Assembly: GCF_008124615.1 (NCBI RefSeq)
Contig: NZ_VNIB01000004.1
Coordinates: 1-64,000 of the forward strand
From: Geothermobacter ehrlichii
Lineage (GTDB): Bacteria > Desulfobacterota > Desulfuromonadia > Desulfuromonadales > Geothermobacteraceae
Direction: 5' to 3'
Length of the DNA stretch: 64,000 bases
The notes under the pieces were generated by a model, which worked only from the letters and a program-made list of their open reading frames with translations, had not been told where the DNA came from and searched no databases. Made by a program: the position numbers and the translations under genes. The stretch's first letter is position 1. Each line of letters begins with the position of its first letter. Positions 44,704 to 57,084 of the stretch are shown one piece after another.

Positions 44704-45171
44704 ATGAAACTTTCCACCAAGAGCCGCTACGGCTTGCGGGCGATCTTCGACATGGCCTACCACTCGGGCAACTTTCCCGCCCAGATCAAGGACATCTCAC
44801 GGCGGCAGAACATATCCCCCCGCTACCTGGAGCAGATCTTCCAGGACCTGAAACGGGCGGGACTGCTCAAGAGCCGCCGCGGCCCCCAGGGGGGCTACAC
44901 CCTGGCCCGCGACCCGGCCGACATCACCGTCAAGGATGTCATCGAGGCCGCCGAAGGCGAGGTTTTTCTCGTCGCCTGCACCGCCCGGGAGAAGAGTTGT
45001 GCCGCCAACTGTGAATTCGACCAAAACTGCGTCACGCAGAAAATCTGGGAAGAGGCCAACAAGAGGCTGAACACGTATTTTTCCTCGGTTTCGCTGAAGG
45101 ACATGTGCGACATGGCGCGCGAGATGGGCATCGAAAAGGAACTCGACCATCGCTACATGTATTTCATCTGA
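44704..45171 (+). CDS. Rrf2-family regulator (IscR/CymR type)
   Basis: A 155-residue winged-helix protein: MKLSTKSRYGLRAIFDMAYH, then SRRQNISPRYLEQIFQDLKR and GPQGGYTLAR. Cysteines C92, C99, C103 and C109 lie where IscR (C92, C98, C104) binds its Fe-S cluster, so cluster sensing is likely. It leads an operon with cysK and larE, which recalls CymR/CysK control of cysteine metabolism. AAGGAG precedes the ATG. Confidence 0.9.
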   Translation: MKLSTKSRYGLRAIFDMAYHSGNFPAQIKDISRRQNISPRYLEQIFQDLKRAGLLKSRRGPQGGYTLARDPADITVKDVIEAAEGEVFLVACTAREKSCAANCEFDQNCVTQKIWEEANKRLNTYFSSVSLKDMCDMAREMGIEKELDHRYMYFI

Positions 45172-45187
45172 AACGGCGAAAAGACCC

Positions 45188-46099
<912 letters not shown>

Positions 46100-46121
46100 C
46101 GCCGGACCAAGGACGTACAAC

Positions 46122-46934
46122 GTGAACGACACAACTCTCAACAGCAAATTCGACCGGCTGAAGTCGATTCTCGAAGAACTCGGATCGGTGGTCATCGCCT
46201 TTTCCGGCGGCGTCGATTCGACCTTTCTGCTCAAGGTCGCCATCGACACCCTCGGAACCGACAGGGTGCTGGCGCTGACCGCCACCTCGCCCACCTATCC
46301 GCAGTTCGAATTCGAACAGGCCTGCCGGCTGGCCGCCGATTTCGGCGCCCGCCAGCTGGTGGTCGAAAGCAACGAACTGGAGATTCCCGGCTTCGCGCAG
46401 AATCACCGCCGGCGCTGCTACCACTGCAAGCACGAGCTCTTTTCCATCTGCCGCGACAAGGCGCGGCAGCTCGGCTACAGGGCCGTCCTCGACGGCTCCA
46501 ACCGGGACGACCTGAACGACCACCGCCCCGGGCGGGACGCCGCCGCCGAACTTGAGGTGCGCTCGCCGCTGCTCGAAGCCGGCCTCGGCAAGGAGGATAT
46601 CCGTACCCTGAGCCGCCGGCTGGGATTGCCGACCGCCGACAAGCAGGCCTTCGCCTGTCTTTCGTCCCGCTTTCCCTACGGCACCGAAATCACCGCCGAA
46701 CGGCTGCGGCAGGTCGACCGCTGTGAAACCTTTCTGCGTGAAAAGGGCTTTCGCAACTACCGGGTGCGCTACCACGACAGCGTCGCCCGCATCGAGGTGG
46801 CTGCGGATGAAATCGGCCACTTCTTCGACGAGGCCCTGCGCCAGGCGGTGACCGCTGAATTCAGGGCCGCCGGATTCACCTATGTCGCCCTCGACCTGCA
46901 AGGATACCGCACCGGCAGCATGAACGAGGTCTGA
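46122..46934 (+). CDS. larE: LarE-type ATP-dependent sacrificial sulfur transferase
   Basis: A 270-residue PP-loop protein, GTG start at 46122. SGGVDST (28-34) binds ATP; RRCYHCKHELF and C179 in FACLSSRFPYG match LarE, whose single cysteine (C176 in Lactobacillus) donates sulfur to the nickel-pincer nucleotide. No larA, larB or larC is in this window, so it could serve another thiolation. Co-transcription with cysK supplies cysteine and fits a sulfur-donor role. Confidence 0.85.
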   Translation: MNDTTLNSKFDRLKSILEELGSVVIAFSGGVDSTFLLKVAIDTLGTDRVLALTATSPTYPQFEFEQACRLAADFGARQLVVESNELEIPGFAQNHRRRCYHCKHELFSICRDKARQLGYRAVLDGSNRDDLNDHRPGRDAAAELEVRSPLLEAGLGKEDIRTLSRRLGLPTADKQAFACLSSRFPYGTEITAERLRQVDRCETFLREKGFRNYRVRYHDSVARIEVAADEIGHFFDEALRQAVTAEFRAAGFTYVALDLQGYRTGSMNEV

Positions 46935-47163
46935 TTCCTTTTACCGGGCGGAAGCGGCAAGCCGAAGGCACAAACAGCCGGGTTGCCTCATCGGAAGCTG
47001 CAAGGATTTGATTTTTGCCTGTCCGAGCCGTTTGGTTCGCTGCCTTGAATGGACAGGGGCTGCATGATGACACGAGTATTCGAATAGAAAGCCGCGGCGG
47101 GTCCGCGCAGGTCACCGCATGGTGGGCGGGGGGAGAAGGATCCGCGAGGCCACAGGAGGAAAC
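46935..47163. other. Gap after larE
   Basis: 228 bases with no recognisable ORF or strong terminator. The promoter for the next two genes presumably lies here; no clear boxes are visible. Confidence 0.5.
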
Positions 47164-47589
47164 ATGAACCGGAGCGCCGCCCTTTTCGCGACCACCTTCA
47201 CCGCCGGGCTGCTCGGAGGGCTGATCAACAGCCTCGCCGCCCATTACGCCGGGGCCTGGGGGCTGACCGCCATGCTCGGCGTCAACCTGCATCCCCCGCT
47301 GACCGCCCAGTGGCTCTATCCCCGGCTGGTCTGGGGCGGCATCTGGGGCCTGGCCTACTTCTTCACCATCGGCCGTCCCCGCACCCGCCGGCACTGGGTG
47401 CGCAAGGGAATCTGGGTCAGCCTGCTGCCGAGCGCCGTCCAGCTCTTCATCATCTTTCCCAACAACACCCCGCACGGCATGTTCGGCCTCGGGCTGGGAC
47501 CGCTCACCCCGCTGGTGGTGATCATCCTCAACGCCATCTGGGGCCTGTTCACCGGCATCTTCACCCGCGCGTTCTGGGGCCGGGGATGA
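47164..47589 (+). CDS. Four-helix membrane protein of unknown function
   Basis: A 141-residue integral membrane protein with about four helices, including TAGLLGGLINSLAAHYAG, WGGIWGLAYFFTIG, SLLPSAVQLFIIFP and LVVIILNAIWGLFTGIF. The last two helices and a central ligand-poor loop resemble small inner-membrane YagU-like proteins. CAGGAGG precedes the ATG. Its stop overlaps the next start by four bases (ATGA). Function unknown. Confidence 0.75.
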   Translation: MNRSAALFATTFTAGLLGGLINSLAAHYAGAWGLTAMLGVNLHPPLTAQWLYPRLVWGGIWGLAYFFTIGRPRTRRHWVRKGIWVSLLPSAVQLFIIFPNNTPHGMFGLGLGPLTPLVVIILNAIWGLFTGIFTRAFWGRG

Positions 47590-48071
47590 GATCCCTGCTC
47601 CACCTGTGGCTGGCGCTTCTGCTGCTGGCCACGCCGGCTGCGGCCGCAACATACGGCAAGGTGACCTGGATCTACGACGGCGACACCCTGAAGGTGGCCG
47701 GCGTCGGCAAGGTCCGCCTGCTCGGCATCGACGCCCCCGAACACGAGGATTCAGACCGTGACCGCTTCTACCGTCGCTGGGGAATCGCCCCGGCAAGGCT
47801 GCGCCGGATCGCGACCGAGAATCTGCGCTTCCAGATCCGGACCGTGAAGGGAAAAATCGTTACCCTGCGTTTCGACCGCGAAATGCGGGACAGGTACGGC
47901 CGCACCCTCGCCTATGTCTTTCTGCCCGACGGCCGCATGCTGAACCGGGTACTGCTGCAAAAGGGCTACGCCAGCGTCTTTCGCCGCTTTGAGTTCGCCC
48001 GCAAGCAGGAGTTCCTGCGGCTGGAACAGAACGCAAGACAAAGGGGCGTCGGCCTCTGGGCCCGCCCCTGA
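47586..48071 (+). CDS. Secreted thermonuclease-like SNase
   Basis: A 161-residue protein with a signal peptide (about 1-21, ending AAAA). IYDGDTLKV, KVRLLGIDAPE, the basic RYGRTLAYVF and a C-terminal GVGLWARP are hallmarks of Staphylococcal-nuclease folds: Asp, Arg, Glu and a second Arg of the active site are all present. It should cut DNA or RNA outside the cytoplasm with calcium. Translationally coupled to the upstream membrane gene. Confidence 0.88.
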   Translation: MRSLLHLWLALLLLATPAAAATYGKVTWIYDGDTLKVAGVGKVRLLGIDAPEHEDSDRDRFYRRWGIAPARLRRIATENLRFQIRTVKGKIVTLRFDREMRDRYGRTLAYVFLPDGRMLNRVLLQKGYASVFRRFEFARKQEFLRLEQNARQRGVGLWARP

Positions 48072-48093
48072 AAATATCGCCCTCCTGACCTTG

Positions 48094-48279
48094 TCACGGT
48101 GCATACCGTTGCCGCTGATGGTTCTCACAACTGTGCCGTCGTACGCATTCGGGCCACTCCGGCCCGGTCTGCGCATACACGGCGCATTGCCGCTGCCGCC
48201 AGCTCTTGGGCGTTTCGTACCCCAGCCGCGTCCAGCCGTCGGCAGAGCAGCCCGCCGGCAACAGCATCGGCACCAGCAA
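48094..48279 (-). CDS. Small lipoprotein-like ORF
   Basis: The reading MLLPAGCSADGWTRLGYETP has a lipobox (LPAGC) and continues to a cysteine-rich C-terminus (RQCAVYAQ, PECVRRHSCENH), 61 residues. Upstream in frame the arginine-rich stretch RFRWRPLLLLVP looks like the true signal peptide, but it has no start codon; only TTG at 48279 or GTG at 48273 are available. Either the start is unusual or there is a frameshift near 48300. It lies directly behind the SDR gene and may be translated from the same mRNA. Confidence 0.5.
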   Translation of the reverse strand: MLVPMLLPAGCSADGWTRLGYETPKSWRQRQCAVYAQTGPEWPECVRRHSCENHQRQRYAP

Positions 48280-48304
48280 TAGAAGCGGCCGCCAGCGGAA
48301 CCTT

Positions 48305-49057
48305 TCACTCCTCCCGGTGCACCATCGTCGCGCCCCAGCTCTGGTCGGTCGGCATCACCTCGAGCTGGTTGATGTTGACATGCTCCGGAAGCGAGGCGCA
48401 CCAGAAGACACATTCGGCGATATCCTCGGCGCTCAAAGCCCGCGCGCCCCGGTAGACGGCCGCCGCCCGCGCCTCGTCCCCCTTGAAGCGCACCTGCGAA
48501 AACTCGGTCTCCGCCATCCCCGGCGCAATACAGGTGGCGCGCACGCCGGTGCCGTGCAGGTCGGTGCGCAGATTGCGGGTGAACTGCAGGACGAAGGCCT
48601 TGGTCGCCCCGTAGACGTTGCCGCCGGCGTAGGGCCAGGAACCGGCGATGGAGCCGATGTTGATGACATGCCCGCGGCGACGCGCGACCATGCCGCCCAG
48701 CAGGGCGTGGGTGCAGTAGACCAGCCCCTTGATGTTGGTGTCGATCATCCGCTCCCAGTCCTCCAGGTCGACCTGCCAGGCCGGCTCCAGCCCGAGGGCG
48801 AGGCCGGCGTTGTTGACCAGGATGTCGACCCCGGCGAATTCGGCCGGCAGACCTTCGATCGCCGCCCGGACCGCCGCGTTGTCACGCACGTCCAGCATAA
48901 CCAGGTGCACCGGCACATCGCCCAGCTCTTCGCGCAGCCGCTCGAGCTTCTCCAGGCGCCTGGCCGCCAGAACCAGGCGATCGCCGGCCGCCGCAAAACG
49001 CCGGGCGCAGGCGGCGCCGAAACCGGCCGAGGCGCCGGTGATGAAGATGGTTCGCAT
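48305..49057 (-). CDS. Short-chain dehydrogenase/reductase (YdfG type)
   Basis: A 250-residue classical SDR. TGASAGFGAACARRF is the cofactor loop (with AARRLEKL suggesting NADP), NNAGLALGLEP, the serine at NIGSIAGSW and YGATKAFV complete the catalytic Ser-Tyr-Lys set. The final EVMPTDQSWGATMVHREE resembles YdfG/malonic-semialdehyde reductase proteins. Natural substrate unknown. GGAGG precedes the ATG. Confidence 0.9.
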   Translation of the reverse strand: MRTIFITGASAGFGAACARRFAAAGDRLVLAARRLEKLERLREELGDVPVHLVMLDVRDNAAVRAAIEGLPAEFAGVDILVNNAGLALGLEPAWQVDLEDWERMIDTNIKGLVYCTHALLGGMVARRRGHVINIGSIAGSWPYAGGNVYGATKAFVLQFTRNLRTDLHGTGVRATCIAPGMAETEFSQVRFKGDEARAAAVYRGARALSAEDIAECVFWCASLPEHVNINQLEVMPTDQSWGATMVHREE

Positions 49058-49119
49058 GACGAGACCTCCTTTATGGGTTTCATTCAGAAAATCTGGCTCA
49101 CGCCCGTTCGCTGCCGCTC

Positions 49120-49208
49120 ACTCAAGACGCAGAGCCACAGAAAGCGCTTGGCTCTTGCCCTTCCCAAAAATTCTCGACCAGGGTTTTCTCTGTGTCTCTG
49201 TGCGAGAT
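49120..49208. repeat. Degenerate AACGC(A/G)GAG-type palindrome
   Basis: AGACGCAGAGCCACAGAAAGCGC and TTTTCTCTGTGTCTCTGTGCGAG are inverted and match the unit at 34092. It separates the SDR and aconitase genes. Confidence 0.45.
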
Positions 49209-49224
49209 ATGATGTATTCGCGAA

Positions 49225-51885
<2,661 letters not shown>

Positions 51886-52040
51886 GGCTTCTCTCCTGGA
51901 CAGTGGGCTGTTTTTCTTTTCATTTTACCAGACGTGGACGGGAGCCAGCGCTTGTCTTTCAGCGGAATTTCCTGCAAGCTTAGCAGGATATTGCACAGGC
52001 GCCAGGAGTGTTTTCAACGCCATAGACGCGGAGGGAACAG

Positions 52041-53165
52041 ATGCTCGAAACCATCCGGCAGATCTTCACCGAAACCTTTCTCGGCATCCCCTTAAGCCGC
52101 TTCGCCATGGCCATGGGCATGCTGTTCGTCGGCCTGCTGGCCAAGAAACTGGTCGGCCAGTTCTTCATCCGCGTCCTCTTCCCGCTGGCCGGACGCACCC
52201 GCGGAGATTACGACAACCGGGCCCTGGCCGCCCTGCGCAAGCCGGCGGAACTGCTCGTCTTCATCGGTGGCCTCGCTCTGGCCTTCGAGCTGCTGCGTCT
52301 GCCGACCGAGCCGGTCAACCTCGCCTTCGGCGGCGAGGCGCTGGTCAGGATCCTGGTTACCTTCAGCATCGCCTGGGCGCTGTTCAATCTGGTCGACGTC
52401 ATCGATCTGCTGCTCAGGAGCTGGTCGGGCAAGACCGAGACCGACCTCGACGACCAGCTCGCCCCCTTCATCCGCAAGGCGCTGCGGGTGTTCATCGTCG
52501 CCATGGCGGTGCTGATGGTCATCCAGAACCTCGGCTATTCCATCTCCGGCCTGCTCGCCTCCCTCGGCATCGGCGGCCTCGCCGTCGCCCTGGCCGCCAG
52601 GGACACTCTGGCCAACGTCTTCGGCTCGATCATGATCCTGCTCGACCGCCCCTTCCGCCTGGGCGACTGGATCAAAACCGGCGACCTGGAGGGGACGGTG
52701 GAGGAGGTCGGCTTCCGCTCGACCAAGATCCGCACCTTCGCCAAGACCCTGATTTCGGTTCCCAACTCGGTGATCGCCAACCAGGCGATCAACAACTACT
52801 CGCGCATGCCGAAAAGGCGGATCAAGCTGACCGTCGGCCTGACCTACGACACCGGCCCGGAGCGGATGCGGCAGGCGGTCGAGGGCATCCGCGAGCTGCT
52901 GCGCACCCATCCGGCCATCGACCAGGATTTCTGGCTGGTCAACTTCACCGACTTCGGCCCGTCGTCCCTCGACATCATGGTCTACTGCTTCACCAGAACC
53001 ACCGTCTGGGGCGAATACCTCGACGCCCGCCAGGACCTCTGCTTGAAGATCATGGAACTGCTGGAGGAGATGGGGCTGGAGATCGCCTTCCCCAGCCGCA
53101 CAATCTACCTGCAGCACAAGGAGGGCGACATGGAGCCGGCGACGGCAGAGGAAAGGGGTCGCTGA
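52041..53165 (+). CDS. MscS-family mechanosensitive channel
   Basis: A 374-residue membrane protein: three to four helices in residues 1-155, the pore-lining helix GLLASLGIGGLAVALAARDT, then the MscS beta-domain (LDRPFRLGDWIKTGDLEGTV, ISVPNSVIANQAINNYSR) and an alpha/beta C-terminal domain. It releases solutes on hypo-osmotic shock. It is closed by the shared terminator at 53186. Confidence 0.92.
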   Translation: MLETIRQIFTETFLGIPLSRFAMAMGMLFVGLLAKKLVGQFFIRVLFPLAGRTRGDYDNRALAALRKPAELLVFIGGLALAFELLRLPTEPVNLAFGGEALVRILVTFSIAWALFNLVDVIDLLLRSWSGKTETDLDDQLAPFIRKALRVFIVAMAVLMVIQNLGYSISGLLASLGIGGLAVALAARDTLANVFGSIMILLDRPFRLGDWIKTGDLEGTVEEVGFRSTKIRTFAKTLISVPNSVIANQAINNYSRMPKRRIKLTVGLTYDTGPERMRQAVEGIRELLRTHPAIDQDFWLVNFTDFGPSSLDIMVYCFTRTTVWGEYLDARQDLCLKIMELLEEMGLEIAFPSRTIYLQHKEGDMEPATAEERGR

Positions 53166-53185
53166 CCTTCCCCGCCGGAAAAGCG

Positions 53186-53221
53186 AAAGGGGCGAAACCG
53201 CGTTGCCGGCTTCGCCCCTTT
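53186..53221. terminator. Bidirectional terminator between mscS-like and hsp20 genes
   Basis: AAAGGGGCGAA (53186-53196) and TTCGCCCCTTT (53211-53221) pair around a 14-base loop; the A-run on one side and T-run on the other serve both convergent genes. Confidence 0.85.
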
Positions 53222-53225
53222 GTCC

Positions 53226-53660
53226 TCAATCCGCCTCGACCGTGATCTGTTTCGCCTCCCCCGGTGGCTGCTTGGGCAGAACCACCCGCAGCACGCCCAG
53301 TTCGCAGCGGGCGGAGATGCCCGACTCGTCGATACCCGACGGCAGGATGAAAGAGCGCTCGAAGGGGCCGTAGTTGCCCTCGATGCGCTGGTAGCCCTCG
53401 GTCTGCACGAAAGGCCGCTCACCGGAGACGACCAGGTTGTGGCCCTCTATCCTGACGTCGATGGCGTCCTGGGTGACACCCGGCAGCTCGAGGTTGATGA
53501 CGATCTGCCGCTCGTTCTCGCAGATGTCAGCCACCGGCTGCCAGACACGCTCCTCGGCCGGCTCGTCTTCGAGCTGCTCCCGGCTGGCGTCGAGCAGGCG
53601 ATCCATACGCCTCCGGATGTCCTCCAGCTCGGGCAGCGGGTTCCATTTGACCATCGGCAT
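53226..53660 (-). CDS. Small heat-shock protein Hsp20
   Basis: A 144-residue alpha-crystallin-type chaperone. The core runs from PVADICENERQIVINLELPG to the ELGVLRVVLPKQPP tip, which contains the conserved A-x-x-x-G-V-L-like end. It should hold unfolding proteins in oligomers. It lies 86 bases downstream of the Lon-like gene on the same strand, so it completes an operon with the SPFH protein and protease. Confidence 0.92.
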   Translation of the reverse strand: MPMVKWNPLPELEDIRRRMDRLLDASREQLEDEPAEERVWQPVADICENERQIVINLELPGVTQDAIDVRIEGHNLVVSGERPFVQTEGYQRIEGNYGPFERSFILPSGIDESGISARCELGVLRVVLPKQPPGEAKQITVEAD

Positions 53661-53745
53661 GGCAATCCTCCCGGCAACGGAAAAATCGATCGACAGGGGC
53701 CGATTATCGCCCAATTCGCCCCCTTTGCCAAGCCGACAGCAAACG

Positions 53746-56700
53746 TCATGGATGCTGGCCGGCGGCGTCCTGCCGCATGTCGGAGAAGACGGCATGCAGA
53801 CTGAGGTCCCTGTCGCCCGGCTCGCCGAGGTAGTCGCGGATGGCCCGCATCCGCCGCGCGATCTCGGCCTCGGTCTGGTCGCGCAGCTGCCGCAATGCCT
53901 GCCGCAGCTGCTCCTCGCAGCGCGGATGGGGCACGCCGTGCGCCCGGTCGAGTTCGAGCCGGATCCGTTCGCCGACCAGCTCCTGCAGCCGGCGCCGGCT
54001 GTCGTCGCCGAAGAAGAAGACCTCCGGCACCAGGGCCGAAAAACTGGCCACCCCCTGGATGTCGCGCCCCTCGACCCGGTAGGCCTCCAGCAGTTCCGGC
54101 TCGAAATCGCGGTAGTTGGCCAGGGGCACATACATGCGCGGCAGGTACTGCAGCACCTTTTCCGCCTTCTTGTGGTGGCCGCCGATGATGACCGACGCGC
54201 CGACCTCGCCGGGCCGCGCCCCCTTGGTCCAGGGTGCGCCGGTAATGCCGAAGTCGTTGAGCACCGGCAGGTTGAGCAGCACCGACAGGGTGTTGATGGC
54301 CAGGGCGAAGCCGGCCGAAGGCCCGCCGACGCTGTAGGAGGCGGTCAGCAGCTGGTGGTGGATGGTGTAGCCGTCGAGATATTCGCCCAGCACCCGCGAC
54401 ACGTTGAACTCGGGGCAGAGCTGCTGCAGGTAGTTCTCCACCAGGGTCAGGGCCTCCTGGGCGCTCTGCCGGGTCATCTGCACCGCCAGATCGAGTTCGG
54501 CCGCCCCGGGAGCGGTGGTCGACACGGCGCCGGTAACCACGATCTTCTCGGCGAAGACCCGGTAGACCAGGGAGGTGGCGATCGGCAGCAGCACGCCGCT
54601 GGTGTCGTTGGCCCCGACGCCGACCACGAAGCCGACCTGCGGCACCTCCGACAGCTCGGTTTCGAGAAACTTGTCGAGATCCTGCTTCCCCTTGCGGGTC
54701 GGACTTCCCGCCAGCTGCTGCCGGGCGCTCTGCAGGTGCCAGAGGCTGACCGGGTAGTCCTTCTCCTCGAGCAGGTGCAGAAAACGCTGCGCGATCCGGT
54801 CGAGATGCCGCAGCAGCTCCTCCTCGCCCTGCCGCGCCTTGAGGGCCAGGGCGCTGTCGCCGGCGGCCCCCTCGAGCAGTCCAAGCAGAATCTTGTAGTT
54901 GAAGCGGACGAAGCGCGCCCGCTCCTCCATGCTGCCGTCGACGGCCTGCCGCAGCTTCTGCAGCACCTCGATCTCGGTCGCCCGCAGGCTGCGCACCTTT
55001 TCGGCAAAGGCGGTAAAATCGGCCGGCGTCTCGCACAGGCCGCGGGCGGTGCGCACCAGATCGACGTGATCGAGCCCCTCCACCAGCGGGATGCCGGCCA
55101 GCTCCTTGCGGATGATGCGCAGGGCGTCCTCGTCGCGCAGATGGCCGGTGACGTTGAGCACCTTCAGCCGTTTTGAGCGGATCAGCGCCGGATCGAGGAT
55201 GTCGAGCCGGTTGGTGGTCAGCACGGTGAAAACCCGGTTCAGCGGCGTCTCGCCGTCGATGATGGAGAGGAACTTGTTGGTCACCTTGTCGTAGGGACTG
55301 CCTCCCTGCGGGGAACGGCGCGGCGCCACGGCGTCCCCCTCGTCGAAGAAGACCATGGCCGGCGACAGCATCTTGGCGATGTCGTAGACCCGCTCGAGGT
55401 TGGCGACCATCCCCTCCAGGGGGGTCATCGGATCGACCAGGTCGTTCAGCTGCACGGCCAGATCCTGCACCTCGAGATTGTCGCCGAGCCAGGCCTGCAC
55501 CATGTAGGTCTTGCCCGATCCGGGCGGTCCGGTCAGCACCACGCCCTTCTCCTCGCTGACATTGTAGTAGAGGGCGTTGTTGGCCATCTCGGAGAACTCG
55601 TTCTTGATCTGGCCGATGTATTCCGACCACTTGACGGAGCGATCCATCTTGCCGACGACCTTGTTGTAGATGGCGCCGTGGACGTTGCGCGCCACCGCCT
55701 TCAGCGCGTCGCGCACCAGGAACTGGTCGTCGAGGTACTCGGGCTCGAAACCGCCGTTGAGGCTGATCACCGAACCGATCAGCCTGCGGACATAGGCCGG
55801 AGTCATGCGCAGGCTGCGCCCGCGGAAGATGGGGGCCAGCAGCTCCACCGTCCGGTCGAGATCCGTCTCCGACAGCAGACGCCGGGCCGGCGCCGATTCC
55901 TCGCCGAAGGTGAAATTGTGGCGTCGCAGCTCCATGCGCACCACTTCCCGCAGGTTCTCCGGCGTCTGCCAGTATTCGTCGATGTCGATGACCAGGCCGC
56001 CCTCGACGAAACGCCGGTAGATGGTCGGATCGAGCGACTCGGGCTGGTCGGTGGTGGCGATGACCAGGCAATCGCGGCGGCCGTGGGCGATTTCATCGAG
56101 AATGATGTTGGCGGCGTCGACCAGGGTCGACTGCTGCGCCTTCACCGGGCTGGTCTGGTCGGGACGGCCGAAGGCGCTGTGCGCCTCCTCCAGGTGCCGG
56201 ATACAGAGCCGCCACGGATCGCCCATCGCCTTGCGCAGGTAGTTGCCCGGCTCGCCGGCCCAGGCGGTCTGGTAGTCGTTGGGAGTGATCATGGCGTAGT
56301 CGACCAGCACCCCTTCTTCCGCCAGGGTCGAAAGCGCCCGGCTGATCCGTTTGCGGTAGAGATACTTGACCAGCGGCAGGCGGGAAAGGAAGCGCAGCAG
56401 TTCGACCTTGCGGTGCCGCTCGATGGCCACCGCCAGCTCGAAGTCGACATCCTCCAGCCGGGCCCAGACCGGCTGGTCGGCCATGACCTCCTCCTTCTTC
56501 GCCTTGAGGTCGACCACCGGCCTCGCCTCCTTGCGGAAGATCGCCTGCTCCATCGCCTCCTGCACGGTGACGCTCTTGCCGCTGCCGGAGGGGCCGATCA
56601 CCAGCACCAGTGGATTGCGCGGCACCGACGGATCCTCGCTGTACTCCTTGAGCACGTGCACGTGATAGATCTTTTCGAACAGCTCCCGCAGCGCCGGAGG

Positions 56701-57084
56701 CACGTAGATGTCAGCGGTCAGCTCCTCGAGTCGGTGCCGCAGGTAGCGGTAGTCGTGCAGATCGAGTTCCCGCTCGAGGATCTTCGCCCAGGTGGCGGCG
56801 GCATTCTGCGAACCGGAGACCTCGATGCGCCGCCGCCAGTCGGAGAGCTTTTCCGGATCGCGCAAATGGACGAAGCGCCGCTCGCGCGGCCAGAAGGTGC
56901 GTCGCCACCAGTCGGCCAGCAGACGGAAGAGAGAATGCGAGGGGTGGAACTGGCGCAGGCGGCGCAGGACGAAAAGGCGGGTTTCGAAACTCCAGTGACC
57001 GATCAGCTCCTCGATCTGCCGGATGCGCGTCTCGGACAGCTTGACGTAGACCGGACTGCGGGTCTTGCGGAAGCGTCCCATCAC
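53746..57084 (-). CDS. Tandem-AAA+ ATPase with C-terminal Lon-type protease domain
   Basis: A 1112-residue soluble protein. Residues 1-140 are a basic helical N-region. AAA domain 1 has Walker A GPSGSGKS (164-171) and an odd Walker B in CIRHLEEA. AAA domain 2 has GPPGSGKT (519-526) and FFDEGDAV (579-586), sensor TTN. A helical linker leads to a Lon (S16) protease domain: catalytic Ser923 in GGPSAGFAL, with the partner lysine probably among K972/K973/K976 in GGHHKKAEK. A six- to seven-residue insertion (around TKGARPGEVG) precedes that strand compared with Lon, so the dyad needs checking. Its start overlaps the SPFH gene stop (ATGA), and Hsp20 follows. No Lon N-domain is present. Confidence 0.85.
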   Translation of the reverse strand: MMGRFRKTRSPVYVKLSETRIRQIEELIGHWSFETRLFVLRRLRQFHPSHSLFRLLADWWRRTFWPRERRFVHLRDPEKLSDWRRRIEVSGSQNAAATWAKILERELDLHDYRYLRHRLEELTADIYVPPALRELFEKIYHVHVLKEYSEDPSVPRNPLVLVIGPSGSGKSVTVQEAMEQAIFRKEARPVVDLKAKKEEVMADQPVWARLEDVDFELAVAIERHRKVELLRFLSRLPLVKYLYRKRISRALSTLAEEGVLVDYAMITPNDYQTAWAGEPGNYLRKAMGDPWRLCIRHLEEAHSAFGRPDQTSPVKAQQSTLVDAANIILDEIAHGRRDCLVIATTDQPESLDPTIYRRFVEGGLVIDIDEYWQTPENLREVVRMELRRHNFTFGEESAPARRLLSETDLDRTVELLAPIFRGRSLRMTPAYVRRLIGSVISLNGGFEPEYLDDQFLVRDALKAVARNVHGAIYNKVVGKMDRSVKWSEYIGQIKNEFSEMANNALYYNVSEEKGVVLTGPPGSGKTYMVQAWLGDNLEVQDLAVQLNDLVDPMTPLEGMVANLERVYDIAKMLSPAMVFFDEGDAVAPRRSPQGGSPYDKVTNKFLSIIDGETPLNRVFTVLTTNRLDILDPALIRSKRLKVLNVTGHLRDEDALRIIRKELAGIPLVEGLDHVDLVRTARGLCETPADFTAFAEKVRSLRATEIEVLQKLRQAVDGSMEERARFVRFNYKILLGLLEGAAGDSALALKARQGEEELLRHLDRIAQRFLHLLEEKDYPVSLWHLQSARQQLAGSPTRKGKQDLDKFLETELSEVPQVGFVVGVGANDTSGVLLPIATSLVYRVFAEKIVVTGAVSTTAPGAAELDLAVQMTRQSAQEALTLVENYLQQLCPEFNVSRVLGEYLDGYTIHHQLLTASYSVGGPSAGFALAINTLSVLLNLPVLNDFGITGAPWTKGARPGEVGASVIIGGHHKKAEKVLQYLPRMYVPLANYRDFEPELLEAYRVEGRDIQGVASFSALVPEVFFFGDDSRRRLQELVGERIRLELDRAHGVPHPRCEEQLRQALRQLRDQTEAEIARRMRAIRDYLGEPGDRDLSLHAVFSDMRQDAAGQHP

